From Parietichytrium sp. I65-24A (Eukaryota > Sar > Bigyra > Thraustochytrida > Thraustochytriidae): 64,000 nt of DNA. Under the pieces are notes generated by a model. The model did no database searches, was not told where the DNA came from, and worked only from the letters and a program-made list of their open reading frames with translations. The translations under genes and the position numbers were made by a program. This document shows positions 34,101 to 44,633 of the stretch, one piece after another. The stretch lies in assembly GCA_012862575.1 (NCBI GenBank), contig BLSF01000056.1, positions 62,001 to 126,000 on the forward strand, read 5' to 3'. Positions within the stretch are counted from its first letter, which is position 1. Every line of letters begins with the position of its first letter.

Positions 34101-35300
34101 AAAGCTGGTTGCGAAGTTGCCAAGCGTAGTTGTTGTCCAGACATCGACATCACTTGTCGGGTTGATCAGTACCTGGATCTTGCTATCCGTGTCTGTGGCG
34201 TTGCCCTGAATCTCGTCGTATTGACCTACGCTCTCAATCGCTGAGGAAAGACTAGTAGTCTTCATTAGGTCGATAGCACTCACAAGTTCGTCAAGATCTT
34301 GGCTCATATCTGCGAGAGCCGCGTTTTCTAATGCAGATTGATAGCCATTTAGCAAATCCTTGGCATTTGACAGCTCGCCATCGAGTTCGGTGAGGTTCGT
34401 CTTCAACTCAGTCAAGGTCAAGTTTATGCTGGTTACATCGATCGAAGAGGAGCTTGCGGTGACGTTGTCCAGTGTTTCCTTGAAATCATCCAGGAATGAG
34501 GTGTCCGAGAAGAAATCAAGGATTTCTTGCGCGCAGACAAACGCGTCATGTACAACATCTAGCGAGGCACTGGTAAAGACGGTTTGATTGACGCGGCTGA
34601 ACAATGTTACACCCGTTGTGCCCACAAGCGAGCCGACCAACTGCACAGCTGGGTTTGCCAATCCCGCGGTCAGGGCAACGACCCCATCTGGGGCCTCTAG
34701 CATGGCGAGCTGGGCGTCGGTGAAGCCGCGATTTCCGCGAACCTGTGCGAGCATAGTGAAGGTGAACATTAGGACCATAAAGATAATCAAGCAAGCATAG
34801 GTCGCAGCAGTCTGCCAGACAGGGTACTCGTCAGGTTTGATTATCTCTCCATCCTCGTACTCCTGCATCACCGGGTGTTTGCAGCAGCAGCAGCGGCAGA
34901 TGCACGCGATAATCCCGACAACGAGCGCCAGAAGAGCAAAAAAGAAGCCCGCACCTGCGTACATCATCAAACTCTGAAAATAATTGACCCACGAGCCTGG
35001 GTTTGCGGCGGCGTAGTCCTGATCAGTGATCAAGGAGATAGGATCTGACTCGGAAAAGTCTTCTAGCCACTCCGCGGAGCAAATTTCGAGTGCACTTTCG
35101 TTTCCGCACGGCACCACAACGGCATCATAAGTTCCGAGGTCTGCAGAGACTGTGGCAAAGCTCAGCTTCCTTCTCGGGATCCCGTTCAGGGCGTTGATGT
35201 CGCTGTTGTCTCCATGGCATGATTCAAACTCGTAGCCATCCGCCAGTGCTCGAGGCAATCCCACTGCCGCAAGCAGCGACAGCAGCGCGAGGCCCTTCAT
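31185..35300 (-). CDS. Large prominin-like pentaspan membrane protein
   Basis: A 1371-residue membrane protein with a cleavable signal peptide (residues 1-20). The arrangement is that of prominins. There is an extracellular N-terminus, then TM1 (about 113-135) ending in a Cys-rich cytosolic turn (CICRCCCCKHP), and TM2 (about 167-187). A very long extracellular segment of about 820 residues follows, with many predicted coiled-coil heptads and NxS/T sequons. TM3 (about 1010-1030) and TM4 (about 1040-1075), a second extracellular loop with several cysteines, and TM5 (about 1228-1255) complete it. A basic cytosolic tail ends in Lys-rich sequence. Prominins are cholesterol-binding proteins of membrane protrusions, usually around 860 residues. 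The first large loop here is much longer. The ATG at 35300 is chosen over an in-frame GTG two codons upstream. Assignment is by topology and the Cys cluster, not close identity. Confidence 0.5.
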   Translation of the reverse strand: MKGLALLSLLAAVGLPRALADGYEFESCHGDNSDINALNGIPRRKLSFATVSADLGTYDAVVVPCGNESALEICSAEWLEDFSESDPISLITDQDYAAANPGSWVNYFQSLMMYAGAGFFFALLALVVGIIACICRCCCCKHPVMQEYEDGEIIKPDEYPVWQTAATYACLIIFMVLMFTFTMLAQVRGNRGFTDAQLAMLEAPDGVVALTAGLANPAVQLVGSLVGTTGVTLFSRVNQTVFTSASLDVVHDAFVCAQEILDFFSDTSFLDDFKETLDNVTASSSSIDVTSINLTLTELKTNLTELDGELSNAKDLLNGYQSALENAALADMSQDLDELVSAIDLMKTTSLSSAIESVGQYDEIQGNATDTDSKIQVLINPTSDVDVWTTTTLGNFATSFAAFNSAYDQLPAPSSVANDIDTLLTDKSNLVSLLGLMKSSITNAQQGINSAGSLSALVSALNDVILELDELDLSKVSSELNSTSFGNLPSVQPIADKLEEVKATVAKVDCVMQISGIPEQINASLFELPAEFGNVTSQIEDFNATLANVTSQLDDISEELNSIKSSFDGSMSNMTTSLAETLELTRVQLESSRAKVAEVRGNLTSFDESNLDFSAMLADVNDILDKLNSPSFPNGTMSSGFSGAVSTTKTAMDNILALYKATINDKVSALLLKGTVTDEDCSDTSGVCYDYDDSSLADIITTCSDCPFPYAEWGYLSDALQAFAGSLSTLDLPNALAAMNNLNQTADLDGSNLQELEDLQSTLQSGKESIVSAQSNVEESISQATELQNSITGSQDNSTLLDLKDRIDTLGNDMTGNLNFTQLQDVIDTENRVYVLLTQDLHDILSELREERLLEIMNGAGGLEGGITHIAQQLDRAILAVSTNATALESKLGSVLDTVRVIDTARDNDGSLREKGSFYYLYKSFTAYQSTQNGTLTTTEFADASEFEGYENPSVTGYIDGDGALIPYPGGIKCITDECLTNAIIFYNDQSIETIAPEEINSVFSVPLSRTQVMGLLFIIPAVAMLMTLCTFFKPGCGNALAACSLCVMPFIFIVIGGLVFPFVILTADICAGAENVGVTAVESIAPVLCQKLNGTVSNGYCLYSVEVPPFVKVVELDADDIVKSYLQDCTGSSAANVADGAMSEPVQALFTSFGLEASVIVSNQIYKMINEQLPELGVILRPLLQVDLESISSDLESDVLQLSEDLNSALGCSKVYNAYAGVKETFCCEFSQAIYWSVASWYLMAFTMLFCGLPVGCFAAARLRNVKESREHLRLFYQQTAQSRFGQTIGGGVAYARGAVSRMGQSSKEIVVADPVHDADGDVENPKRGVNLRSKFKNMGNSFKQTTSSFSSKMKDKMGRKKVAVSEEDI

Positions 35301-38300
35301 TTCCACCGACCCTTTCCTCTAACACCTTCCACCGTCTCCTGAGTTTGCAGCGCCCCGCTTCCCCGAGGTCCACCGACACGAGAGACCTTTAAACGCGCTC
35401 TGCAACAGCTGCAACCGCTGCAACAATCAGAGTCTTTCCTTGGCTGCGAGACCGAGGAAGGGAGGCCTCGGAGTTTAGGCGATGCTTGGACCTTTGAATG
35501 GTGACTGCCAGCCAGCCAGTTCCCACTATCTCCTGCTCAGCTCAGGCTCTCTTCACTGTCCACTCTTCAGTCGACTCTCACGATTCATTCAGCTCTCAGT
35601 TCGAAGAAACAGCTTCAACTTATGTGTCAGTCTAGACTAGAGTACCACCTTGAACTTGCCACCCTTCTGATGCATGTGTGCATGGATGCACAACTATTTC
35701 CCATTCGCATCTTTAACGTTTACGGTAGCATTCACATGAACCTTTGAATTGGATTCTCCCACGTCGCTACGATCTCTACGATCTATCTATCATCATCTCA
35801 TCATCTCCACCTTGCTGTGTTGGTGTTGCTCAAAGTCAGACAAGATAAGTAAGATAGGAGGTTGCGCGAGAAAGCTGTGGCTGTTGGAAGGGCACAGAGG
35901 CAACCAATTTTTGTCTGTTGCGTTGTGTTGTGCTCCGCACGATCGTGCATCATGCCTTTCGAATTAAAAAAGTAATAATTCGAATGTCTGTGACTCGGCC
36001 TTTGTGCTGAAGACGTATTTAGCCGTGCGGCTGCAACCAGTGGGCGAGCACTTTCACTCTCACTTTCACTTTCACTTGTTTTTTTTCGGCCTATCACAGC
36101 ATTACTTGTGCAGTCCGGAACGGGTCCAAAACCTGCGCCGAAGGAGAGCCGCAACAGCCGCAACAACGTACGTGTAATTTCGTGTACATAACATTACGTT
36201 CCCTCATTCTCTCGCTCCGGTGGTTATTGGAAGCACAAACATGCACAAACTACTTACTCTCATTGGAAATCGGAAATTGGAAACAACCCGGATTGCAACA
36301 CAATGTACACCGGAGGATGGCGAGTAGTTTAGGTCTATTTTCAATCAAATGAAGTATTCTTTCAAGGAACGAGTTAGTCGTGGAACCTCGCGGTCCACAC
36401 AACAGACATGGAGACATGGAGACACGGAGACTTTAAGACTTGCAGGTTCCGCGCCCGTCGGCGAACTGGACATGGATTTGGAATGGAAGTGGCTCGGACT
36501 TTTCCCGCGAAATTTAGAGCTGACGCGGATTTCTCTATAACCCCTAACCCCTAGATAAATCGACGGCATCACGTTCGAGTTCAAGAAGTCAAAACAAGTG
36601 TGCAAATGCAACGTGGAGCCCAGCCGCACAGCTCTGCTAGCTCTGCTGCTGGAAAGCAGCCATGCCGCACGATGCTGAGCAACATCTTCAAAGTTTTCGC
36701 AATTGCCTGTCCTGAGTGTGAGTCCTGACCATCGCAGTGTCGTATTTCGCAACCTAAATCAGCTCCGTCCCAAATCTAGTTTGGATTAGTTCATTTTGGC
36801 AGTGCACACCTTCCCGTGCCGTCTAACAACGGCACACAAGGTGGGACGAACGTGTGAACCAAAGAGTGGTGTAATATATGGATCTACTAGTGCTGGATTT
36901 AAAGTGTGCACGGTATTGTTCATACAAGAACACGACGAAAAATCTAGTTCTGGAGGAAGACTCGTTGTTCGTGAAGCACTCGAGAAGTGTTCGAGAGCGT
37001 TCGGCAAGAACCTGGAAAATGTGTGCAAGCGTTACATCGAAGGATAGTTTACTTGTAGGCGACTTTGAGATCGTGCGAGGTGCAATGTTAAGAGAAACCA
37101 TAGAATTTAATCCAGTATTTCTACTAAGCGAGAAGAATAGTGCTCACTACCAGCGCCGGTAGGTTAATTAACTGTAAGTCCCACTCTTTTTTTGTTGCGC
37201 TGCACGCGAGTAAAAAGAGCCACTAAAATTAAGCTGAACGGAACGCAGAGTTCTTTTTGAATTAATTTCTAGAATGAAGAGCTAGGTTTGTCCTTTTGAT
37301 CCTTGATAAGCACCAAAAAAAAAAGAAGATGACCACATTTTTCAGATAGAAACATGCAAGACAGAAAAAGCCGAATGTGTGTGTGTACTAGGCCGTGAAT
37401 AGGCCTCTGTAGGGCTGCAAAAAGTGTGAAAAGCGGCACGTGGAGTAAGCGTTTCGAAGTAGCTTTGTACAGTCCATAAGTTCATTTTGACATGGCTTGG
37501 GTCTTCTGTTTCTTGCTTTCAAGTTTGGTAACTCGGCCGATTCCTCTGCGCATGTCTGCGCGCCATGACTGCCAAAAGCGCTGAATCTTGGTGGATCTCG
37601 CGACTTCTTTCTCGGCTTTGCAGTCTTTGGCGATTTTGCGAGCCTCTGTCAAAGCTCTTTCTATAGCCGGCCAAGTCTATGGTGAAGGGACTCTAGTCCA
37701 TTCTGAGACATGATTGACTCTTTCCGAGTCCCAAACTGCTAGCTCAGGGGTGTGGTGACCTTCTCAGGGATTCTCCAAAGGTGGTTTCGTCAACTTTGTG
37801 ATCAGTCGTCAACAGCAGCAGCAGCATGCGATCTTGAGAGGTCTTTGCCAACTCTTTTGATTGATTGCCTGATTCAAGCGCACACGAGTTTGTACCTTTG
37901 CTTGGTACCGACCGGTACCGATACTCAGAAGCAGCGGTGGCCTTCGAAGGTGTAACCTATCGGGAAGCATCTCGGGACAAAACATCCTTTCGCACCAGCC
38001 GCGCGTGTTTTCACAGTCAATCAACCGCATCTATTTCTCCCACCCTAGACCGTCACAAGAAACGAGATCGTCCAAAATCCACCAAAGCAAAACAAAACAA
38101 AGCAAAAAATAGGAACGAGTTTCCTTAGTAATGCGTTTGCACCAAAGTATCTACAACCTGTAACCCAAACACTATGATACTCACTCGCTCGTGCCACGCT
38201 TACGCTACTTGAGCTAAAACTTGTGAAACCTTTTGCCATTCCCAGTGTAAAACATTGTAAAAACACATTGTAAACACTTGACTTGTTCACTCTGTTTGCT

Positions 38301-38916
38301 CCACCTTTACGACCACAGTCAACCATCAATCGTCAACCATCAATCAATCAAATTACCAATCTTTCTTTCTTTCTTTGCCAAGTCCCGCATCGCAGGTCAA
38401 ACGCACACACAGCGAGAGAGAGTGTGTGTCTACTCTGTCTACTCATGCACTAGGTTATCTCGAGTGGGTTTAGTGGTTATAGTTTCGTGGTCGACGGCTA
38501 AAAGTATTGGAGATACGTAAGTTTTGCTTGAGGCACGCACAGACACTCAGTTCACTCAGTACACTCAGTACTCGTACTCATCCTTTGACAGTGACTGTGT
38601 CTGTGCTTGGGAGCATTTGTGAGCATTTGTGAGCACTGACTTGCCTACGGTGACCGTGACGGGCGAGCTCACTGCGACCTGCGACTGGACGCGTCTCTCG
38701 TTCGTCTTAGGTTAGTGTGCTGTGCTCCGTGGGGGCTTGCTTACTCGCTCGCTTGCTCGGCTGGGTGGCTCGGCCGCTCTCTCGGACCGTTCTCGTTCTC
38801 GTTCTCGTTCTCGTTCTCGTTCTCGTAAGCGCCCCTCGGGGACGTCTGGGACTTTGCGTGTCAGCACGGCATTGGTGTGCGGCGGGCGGCGGGCGGCGGG
38901 CTTGTGTTTGGAGAAG
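35301..38916. other. Intergenic, no gene seen
   Basis: 3.6 kb between the divergent prominin-like and PH/BAR-like genes, presumably containing both promoters. Small open frames around 36345-37160 show no recognisable domain. CACTTT repeats occur near 36055-36078, and a TTCTCG hexamer array lies at 38790-38826 in the leader of the downstream gene. Confidence 0.55.
38790..38826 (+). repeat. TTCTCG hexamer array in 5' leader
   Basis: About six tandem TTCTCG units, directly followed by GTAAGC, which resembles a splice donor. In the frame of the downstream gene it would encode Arg-Ser repeats, but no ATG precedes it in that frame. I therefore treat it as 5' leader. Confidence 0.85.
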
Positions 38917-40449
38917 ATGGACAACAGTTGGGTGATCCAGATGGAAGGCACGCTGCTGAAGCGCGGGGCTGGGTACGTGCGCAAGGAGGACAAGCCGAAG
39001 AAGAAGCTGTCGTACTTTTTGCCCAAGCGGAGAGGCACGCTGATACGGAAAGGAACTGCGGAGAAAAAAAGGTACTTTTACCTGCTCACGTTGGCCCCAG
39101 ATGCGGGAAACCCTCCAAAGGTCGAACTGAGATACTTTACCGCGAAAAGGTCGCACGACGCTCCAGCAAAAGGTGTGGTGCCGTTTGATTCAGGCATGCG
39201 GGTGGAGCTGGTGGGCCACTCTACCATCTGCCTCATTACAACTGGGAGAACGTACTATCTGCGCCCTGACAAGAGCGCCGGAGATCCATCAAGCGCACAG
39301 GCGCGGATTACGGCGGGAAAGTGGATCCACATCTTTGATTTTGCAATCAACGGCCTCCGCGCGTGGGAGATGGCCGGAAGCAACGAGGTCGCGGAAGCGA
39401 TGCATCCCATCTCGCGAATGTCGACGCGAATGAGCCCTTCTGACATCGAAAAGGAGCGGAAACGGCTCACTGAGGCGTACACAGAGGCGTACCACAGCGT
39501 TGTGAGTGCGACTGACAGCGAGCCCGAAGGAGAGTTAGATACGGAGCCTGGTGCCAAGCGCGAGTCCACGCAGCAGGAAAACAGGGCAAAGCTGCAAAAA
39601 TCGGCGGAGAAATTCGAAGCGCTGTGGGACCGATTTGGGTTGCAGGGGTACAACGCAATGGTGGCTCACTTTGGGCCCGTTCAAATTGACCTGCAGCGCA
39701 TGGAAGACCACCTGAAAATTAGGTGCAAGCTGATTGAGGCAGAGCTTAGCCTCTTTCGAAAGCACCACTATAAGTCCCAGGATGTCGCGGCAAACGAGCA
39801 GCTGACAACTGCGCATGCCTTGAATGTCATTCATTCGAGCTTTGAACGCCGTGCGCAACATGGAGCAGCAGAGTTAGCAAAGTTGGATGATGAGGTCATA
39901 ACTCCCATCACTCAAATGATCACCAAGATCAACTCCGAGGTGGATTCAATTGTGAGCTTCCACTCATCGACTACAAAAAATATCGAGCGGCTCTACAAAG
40001 GGGTGAGCGATCTCACTGAGAATATCCACACCCTCCAAATTGCATACAAGAACTCGGTGCCGTCGTCAACGAAAGCAAAACAGTCCTTCATGGGCAAATC
40101 AAAGTCGCAAAATGTTGCTATGGACGATCCCGCTGCCATCGCTGAAGAGCTACACACAACGCGAGAGCTTCTTGCTGACTGCAGAAACGCCCTTCGTACG
40201 GAGGAAGCGAAGCACGCGTCTCGAATGAAGATGGCACTCCGATCCCTCCATGCTATAGAAGTGGAGCGACTGAACAAGCAAAATCAGGTCATGCTTCGCT
40301 TGGCAGAGATTGAGACCGAAGTATTCAAAATTTCAACTCGTCATTTTGACGACTCTGGAGAAATGTTCCAGGCTGTTTACGCCATCGACCCGGCTACTGA
40401 CTTGGAGGCAACATCTGACCGCTTACGTAGAGACATTAGAGACTTTTAG
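38917..40449 (+). CDS. PH domain plus BAR/F-BAR-like helical protein
   Basis: A 510-residue protein, probably cytosolic and acting at membranes. Residues about 8-155 look like a split PH domain: EGTLLKRGAG, an insertion of basic residues, then KKRYFYLLTLAPD, VELRYFT, and a final helix KWIHIFDFAINGLRAWEM. Residues about 205-500 are almost entirely charged helix with heptads (KLQKSAEKFEALWDRFGLQG and EELHTTRELLADCRNAL). This is the pattern of BAR or F-BAR dimers that sense or bend membranes. The PH-BAR order resembles some endocytic adaptors turned round. The frame is open for 65 codons upstream from a GTG, including an Arg-Ser hexamer repeat, but the first ATG is at 38917. The BAR assignment is by helical character and neighbouring PH, not by specific signature residues. 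Confidence 0.55.
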   Translation: MDNSWVIQMEGTLLKRGAGYVRKEDKPKKKLSYFLPKRRGTLIRKGTAEKKRYFYLLTLAPDAGNPPKVELRYFTAKRSHDAPAKGVVPFDSGMRVELVGHSTICLITTGRTYYLRPDKSAGDPSSAQARITAGKWIHIFDFAINGLRAWEMAGSNEVAEAMHPISRMSTRMSPSDIEKERKRLTEAYTEAYHSVVSATDSEPEGELDTEPGAKRESTQQENRAKLQKSAEKFEALWDRFGLQGYNAMVAHFGPVQIDLQRMEDHLKIRCKLIEAELSLFRKHHYKSQDVAANEQLTTAHALNVIHSSFERRAQHGAAELAKLDDEVITPITQMITKINSEVDSIVSFHSSTTKNIERLYKGVSDLTENIHTLQIAYKNSVPSSTKAKQSFMGKSKSQNVAMDDPAAIAEELHTTRELLADCRNALRTEEAKHASRMKMALRSLHAIEVERLNKQNQVMLRLAEIETEVFKISTRHFDDSGEMFQAVYAIDPATDLEATSDRLRRDIRDF

Positions 40450-41794
40450 ACATTTGTGGGTCGTGTTCGCCTTTGGGCGTCCGTTCTTTTTCCCAAGGTA
40501 GAAAGCGGGGAGGAAGGAAAACATCTTGTCAATGCGGGCCATCTGTACATTTCATTAGCGCCCCTCTCTACAGTCTCTCGGCCGAGAATCTGCTTCATGT
40601 TTCATGTTTCCATACAACCTAACATGTCCTCCCCAAAGGCACGAAGGGCTTGGCAATGTAGCGGCAGCAACGATCCACTGAATTTGATGGGTCGATAAAT
40701 AAGGGGCTGTTGTCTCTACGTTTGCAGCTCGCTCGCAGGCTAGCTAGAGCTAGATTCGTGACTGGACAAGGAGATCCGGGCAAAAGATAACGTAAAATAA
40801 ACTCTGCAGAAACGTGCAGGAACGTTGAAATGACAAAAATCTGTTTTAAAAATTGATATTTCTACAATATTCTCATTACGCATGCTTATCGCGATCCAAG
40901 CAGAAAATTTGACCTCAAAACTCACGAACAATCTCGTTTCCGTAAAGATGTTTGACCTGGAGACGCACGAACGAACTCGTTTCCGTAAAGAGGTGACCAC
41001 GCCCCCGACCCCTTGCAAAAGCAGCGCAGCCGACCTGTGAGAGCATCAATGGAAGTGGTTGTATATGTGGAGCTCTTCCGTAATCAAGATCCACGGGAGG
41101 GGAAATAGGTTCTTATCCTCATTGGCACAGTAGCGACCGACGCCATGGTCCATCAATGACTGGCTAGAGAGGCTCAGATCCAAATGAATCTTGAACAGTT
41201 GGGAGTCACTGCTTCCGCCGATTGTTCACGCTGGGCCTGCCGTTCGCTTGAGACACAAGGTGAAGCGCTTTCCACACCGCCGTGACGGTGCACTTGTTGT
41301 ACTATTTTCTGTCAATATCGCGGCGTCTTGATCTTCCTCGCGGGGGACGGAAAGACAAAGGGTACAAATGTCTAAGTGTGAAACCCTGGATCGGCTGAGC
41401 AGCCATTGGTGGGAATGCAGCAGATACTCTCAGAGTCTTTTAGTTTGGTAATTAAAAAGGGAGAAACGTATGTACTACGCTGTTTGAGTCTTTAGTGTCA
41501 GTGATCGTCAATTTGCATGCATATAAACAACAAGAGAGCAAGGGGAAGGGAGAATACCCGATGTGGGTGACTCTTGGCAAAAAGCAAGTTTGGGTCATGG
41601 GCTCTTGGCCCTCAAAGCACCACGTGTTATCCGGGTGAACATTTGGTTCCATCAGACGCATCGCTCTACCTGCATTAAAAAAAAAGTGAAGACATACTTG
41701 ACGCTAAACAGAGTATGTCGGATTGAAAAGAAAGGAAACTAGCAATGTGGTGAGGAGAGTGCGCGCCTGCAGAAACATATTCTTCTGATGCAAT
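40450..41794. other. Convergent 3' intergenic region, no gene seen
   Basis: 1.35 kb between the convergent PH/BAR-like and polo-kinase genes. The two 3' untranslated regions must be here. I see no gene or known RNA. Confidence 0.5.
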
Positions 41795-43798
41795 TCATCC
41801 CGTTGAGGCTCTCGGCGAGTTCTGCTTCACCAGCTGATGAAGGACGTCTTTGGTATATTTAAGACGCTTTGAAATTTCTGGGTAGGCTTTTGCATCAGCA
41901 ATCATAATCTTCCGGGAGTTGTGCTGTTTGTCAAAGAATGTCAGCACTTTTGCCTTTGCAGAAAGCAGTATTTGTGTCTCGTCGAAGAAAGCCACCTGAA
42001 CCGTGCGATTTGAGAGTCTGAAAAACATCGCATGCCTGGTACGCACCCACTTCTTCACATAAGGGAGCGGCTCCAAAACGAGCGGTTTGTTGGCGTCAGC
42101 GTTCGGTTTCTCGCTCTCTTTATTATCGTTCGGTGCGGATGAAGAAGAATGCTTCTCAAGACAGGTTCTGAAATGGCGAAGCAAGGTGACTTTCTTCTGG
42201 AGAGCCGGAGGAAAGTTGTCCAAGTTGTGTGAGCTATACTCTGCAGCCCCGCGCTCATAATACTGAAAGTTGTGTCTGTCTGGCGCGACAAGGAGTTTGG
42301 TGGAGTCGTTAAAGTACACGCCAACAACGCCACCGCGCAAAATGTATCCCAAGCCATATTTGCTCGTGTAGTCCACCCATTTATCAACCATTATGACAGA
42401 AGCATCGCTCTCATCAGAGCCTAGTTGGGTCGCGGTTACAGAGTCCGAACTGCTACGCTGCCCGGCGACGCTAGAAGGTTGCTGGCGAGGGTTTAGAGAC
42501 TTTGTGGAGCCGTCTTTTAGAGCGGAGGCATTTTGTGCTGTGGAGTCGGTGCTGTCTAAAGCTGTGCCCTTCGCCACAGCACTATCGCTCTCCAAATTAA
42601 GTGAGCCAAGTCGCTCAATCCCGAGACTGTGTGAAGACGCGGTGGGGCTTCTTTTCCACCGATTGTTGGTGTGCGCCGCATTTTCCTTGTCCTCAACGAC
42701 TGCAGGGCTGCTTGCTGACACCTTCGCAAGACGAGCGGTTAGCGATCCGGACGAAGGTGATCGGCTAGGAGGGCCATCCGGAGAGTCCAAGCTCAGACTC
42801 CTGGGCGAATCGGATGCAAAGAAAGGATGTGCCCGTATTTCCGAAAGTGATGGGCGGAGTTGCGGGTCTCGATTAAGAATCGTCCGGATCAAAGATTTCG
42901 CTTGTGCAGAGATCGTCACATGTGGCGGAAACGTATAGTGATTTGCCTGAATACGTTTGTAAGTCTGTTGTACGTTTTTCGTCTCGAAAGGGGGTCTCCC
43001 AACTAGCATGGTGTAGAGAATGACACCGATGGACCAAATGTCGACTTCAAAACTGTGCCCCTGTTTTCCGTCCAAAATTTCTGGGGCGATATAATTTGGC
43101 GTTCCGCACATTGTGCGCTTCTTTTCGTCCACGTGGTCTAGTTTTGTGGCGAGCCCAAAGTCCCCAATACGGACTTCCATCCCGTTGGTTAAAAAGATGT
43201 TGCCGAGCTTGAGGTCGCGGTGAATCACATTCTTGCTACGAAGATACTCCACACCGTCCAACAGCTGCAAGAGTATTACTTTTGCCTGGCCTTCGCTGAG
43301 ACGCTTTTTGCGTTTCACAAGCTCCATCAAGGTTTGGTTGTTGCAATACTCCAAGAGAATGTACACAAAGTTTCGGTCCTCGAAAAAGTGCTCAAAGCGA
43401 ACAATGTTGCGGTGTGAGAGAGATTTGTGAATTTTGATCTCGCTCAACAGTTTCCTAAGCGACCGCTCCTTCTTCAGGGACGACTTGTCCACGCACTTTC
43501 CCGCGCAAATGTGGCCGGACCCAGCGTGATTAAAAAGATAGCACTTGGCAAACCCCCCTTTGCCCAGCAGCTTGCCTTTGTAGTACGCCTGCCCGCCTTT
43601 CTTGTCGATCACCTTTTCGTCCACCTCTCTACTAGGGGTGCTCTCCTTTTTCGAAGACTTGGACTTGCTATCTGACTCTGATGACTTTCTGCTGGAGCTC
43701 CCCGATATGGGCCTTTCAGCCTCGGAGCCTCCTGCATGGTGCACTCCTTGCACCGCATCGCGGCCCTGAATCTGCTGCAGTTCGCCGAGAGGCGTCAT
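41795..43798 (-). CDS. PLK: Polo-like kinase with two polo boxes
   Basis: A 667-residue Ser/Thr kinase of the PLK1 type, which controls mitotic entry, spindle poles and cytokinesis. After a Ser-rich N-terminus, the kinase domain (about 72-330) has the ATP loop LLGKGGFAKCY, catalytic Lys101 in AGKCVDK, VIHRDLKLGN (Asp195), DFG at 213-215 and activation segment KRTMCGTPNYIAPE, where Thr229 matches PLK1 Thr210. A Ser/Pro-rich linker follows. Polo box 1 starts near 469 (DKWVDYTSKYGLGY, Trp equivalent to W414) and polo box 2 near 575 (LPYVKKWVRTRHAMFF). The phosphopeptide pincer His-Lys of PLK1 (H538/K540, in DHTKL) is not kept: the local sequence reads FFDETQILL. All other landmarks fit an active kinase. 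The start ATG is at 43796-43798. Confidence 0.95.
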   Translation of the reverse strand: MTPLGELQQIQGRDAVQGVHHAGGSEAERPISGSSSRKSSESDSKSKSSKKESTPSREVDEKVIDKKGGQAYYKGKLLGKGGFAKCYLFNHAGSGHICAGKCVDKSSLKKERSLRKLLSEIKIHKSLSHRNIVRFEHFFEDRNFVYILLEYCNNQTLMELVKRKKRLSEGQAKVILLQLLDGVEYLRSKNVIHRDLKLGNIFLTNGMEVRIGDFGLATKLDHVDEKKRTMCGTPNYIAPEILDGKQGHSFEVDIWSIGVILYTMLVGRPPFETKNVQQTYKRIQANHYTFPPHVTISAQAKSLIRTILNRDPQLRPSLSEIRAHPFFASDSPRSLSLDSPDGPPSRSPSSGSLTARLAKVSASSPAVVEDKENAAHTNNRWKRSPTASSHSLGIERLGSLNLESDSAVAKGTALDSTDSTAQNASALKDGSTKSLNPRQQPSSVAGQRSSSDSVTATQLGSDESDASVIMVDKWVDYTSKYGLGYILRGGVVGVYFNDSTKLLVAPDRHNFQYYERGAAEYSSHNLDNFPPALQKKVTLLRHFRTCLEKHSSSSAPNDNKESEKPNADANKPLVLEPLPYVKKWVRTRHAMFFRLSNRTVQVAFFDETQILLSAKAKVLTFFDKQHNSRKIMIADAKAYPEISKRLKYTKDVLHQLVKQNSPRASTG

Positions 43799-44599
43799 TG
43801 CCCAGGTTGCTTGCCTATACCACTAATCACTCCAGCCTCCAGATATCCGATGTCAAGTGGGACTCGGAGGGCACCAAATATCAGCAAATGCTGAAAAATT
43901 ATTCCCCCTCTCGCACTGGCCAGACCTTATATGGGAGCGGGGCAAACAAACAAACAAACAGATAAACAATCAAACAAAACGCCCAATGCCAAGTGATCCC
44001 CCTGATCAGGAACCAACTCTGGTTCTCTTGCCCCTCCGATTCACCAACTCTCCAACGTAAAAGGACCAAGCGCCAGCGAATTTCTATGTCCGGCCGCCCC
44101 ACGCCAGTTTCGACGGTCCCGAAGCAAACTAAATGATTCCACCACAGCCCTCCACCCAAAACTCAACCGCTCGGTCAAACCGACCACCCCGCTAATCGAC
44201 GCCCACACCGACTCAAGAGCAAGCAATTGACTGACCGACCAAAGTATCCTCCTGCGGCGAACAAACGGGCGGCCACGCAGCGCGAATCTGTCCTCCTGCC
44301 TCGACTCCAACCAATCCGCCGACTCTTGGCCACACAGATCCAATCCCTATCACGATCACGATCCCAATCCCAATCTCGACCTCGAGAGAGCGTGGGAGAT
44401 AGATCGACTGAGATAGTGAGATAGTGAGATAGTGAGACAGTGAGGTTGCGCGATTGCGAGAGGAGGAAGAAGAGCTCTCTCGCGCGCAGTGTGCTCCCCT
44501 CCTGTCGCTCTCCCGCGTGTGTCTGGTGACTGACTGTGAGTGATGTTTCTTACTTACGTTCTTTCTTTCTTTCTTTCTTTGTCTCTCTCTCTTGATTCA

Positions 44600-44633
<34 letters not shown>

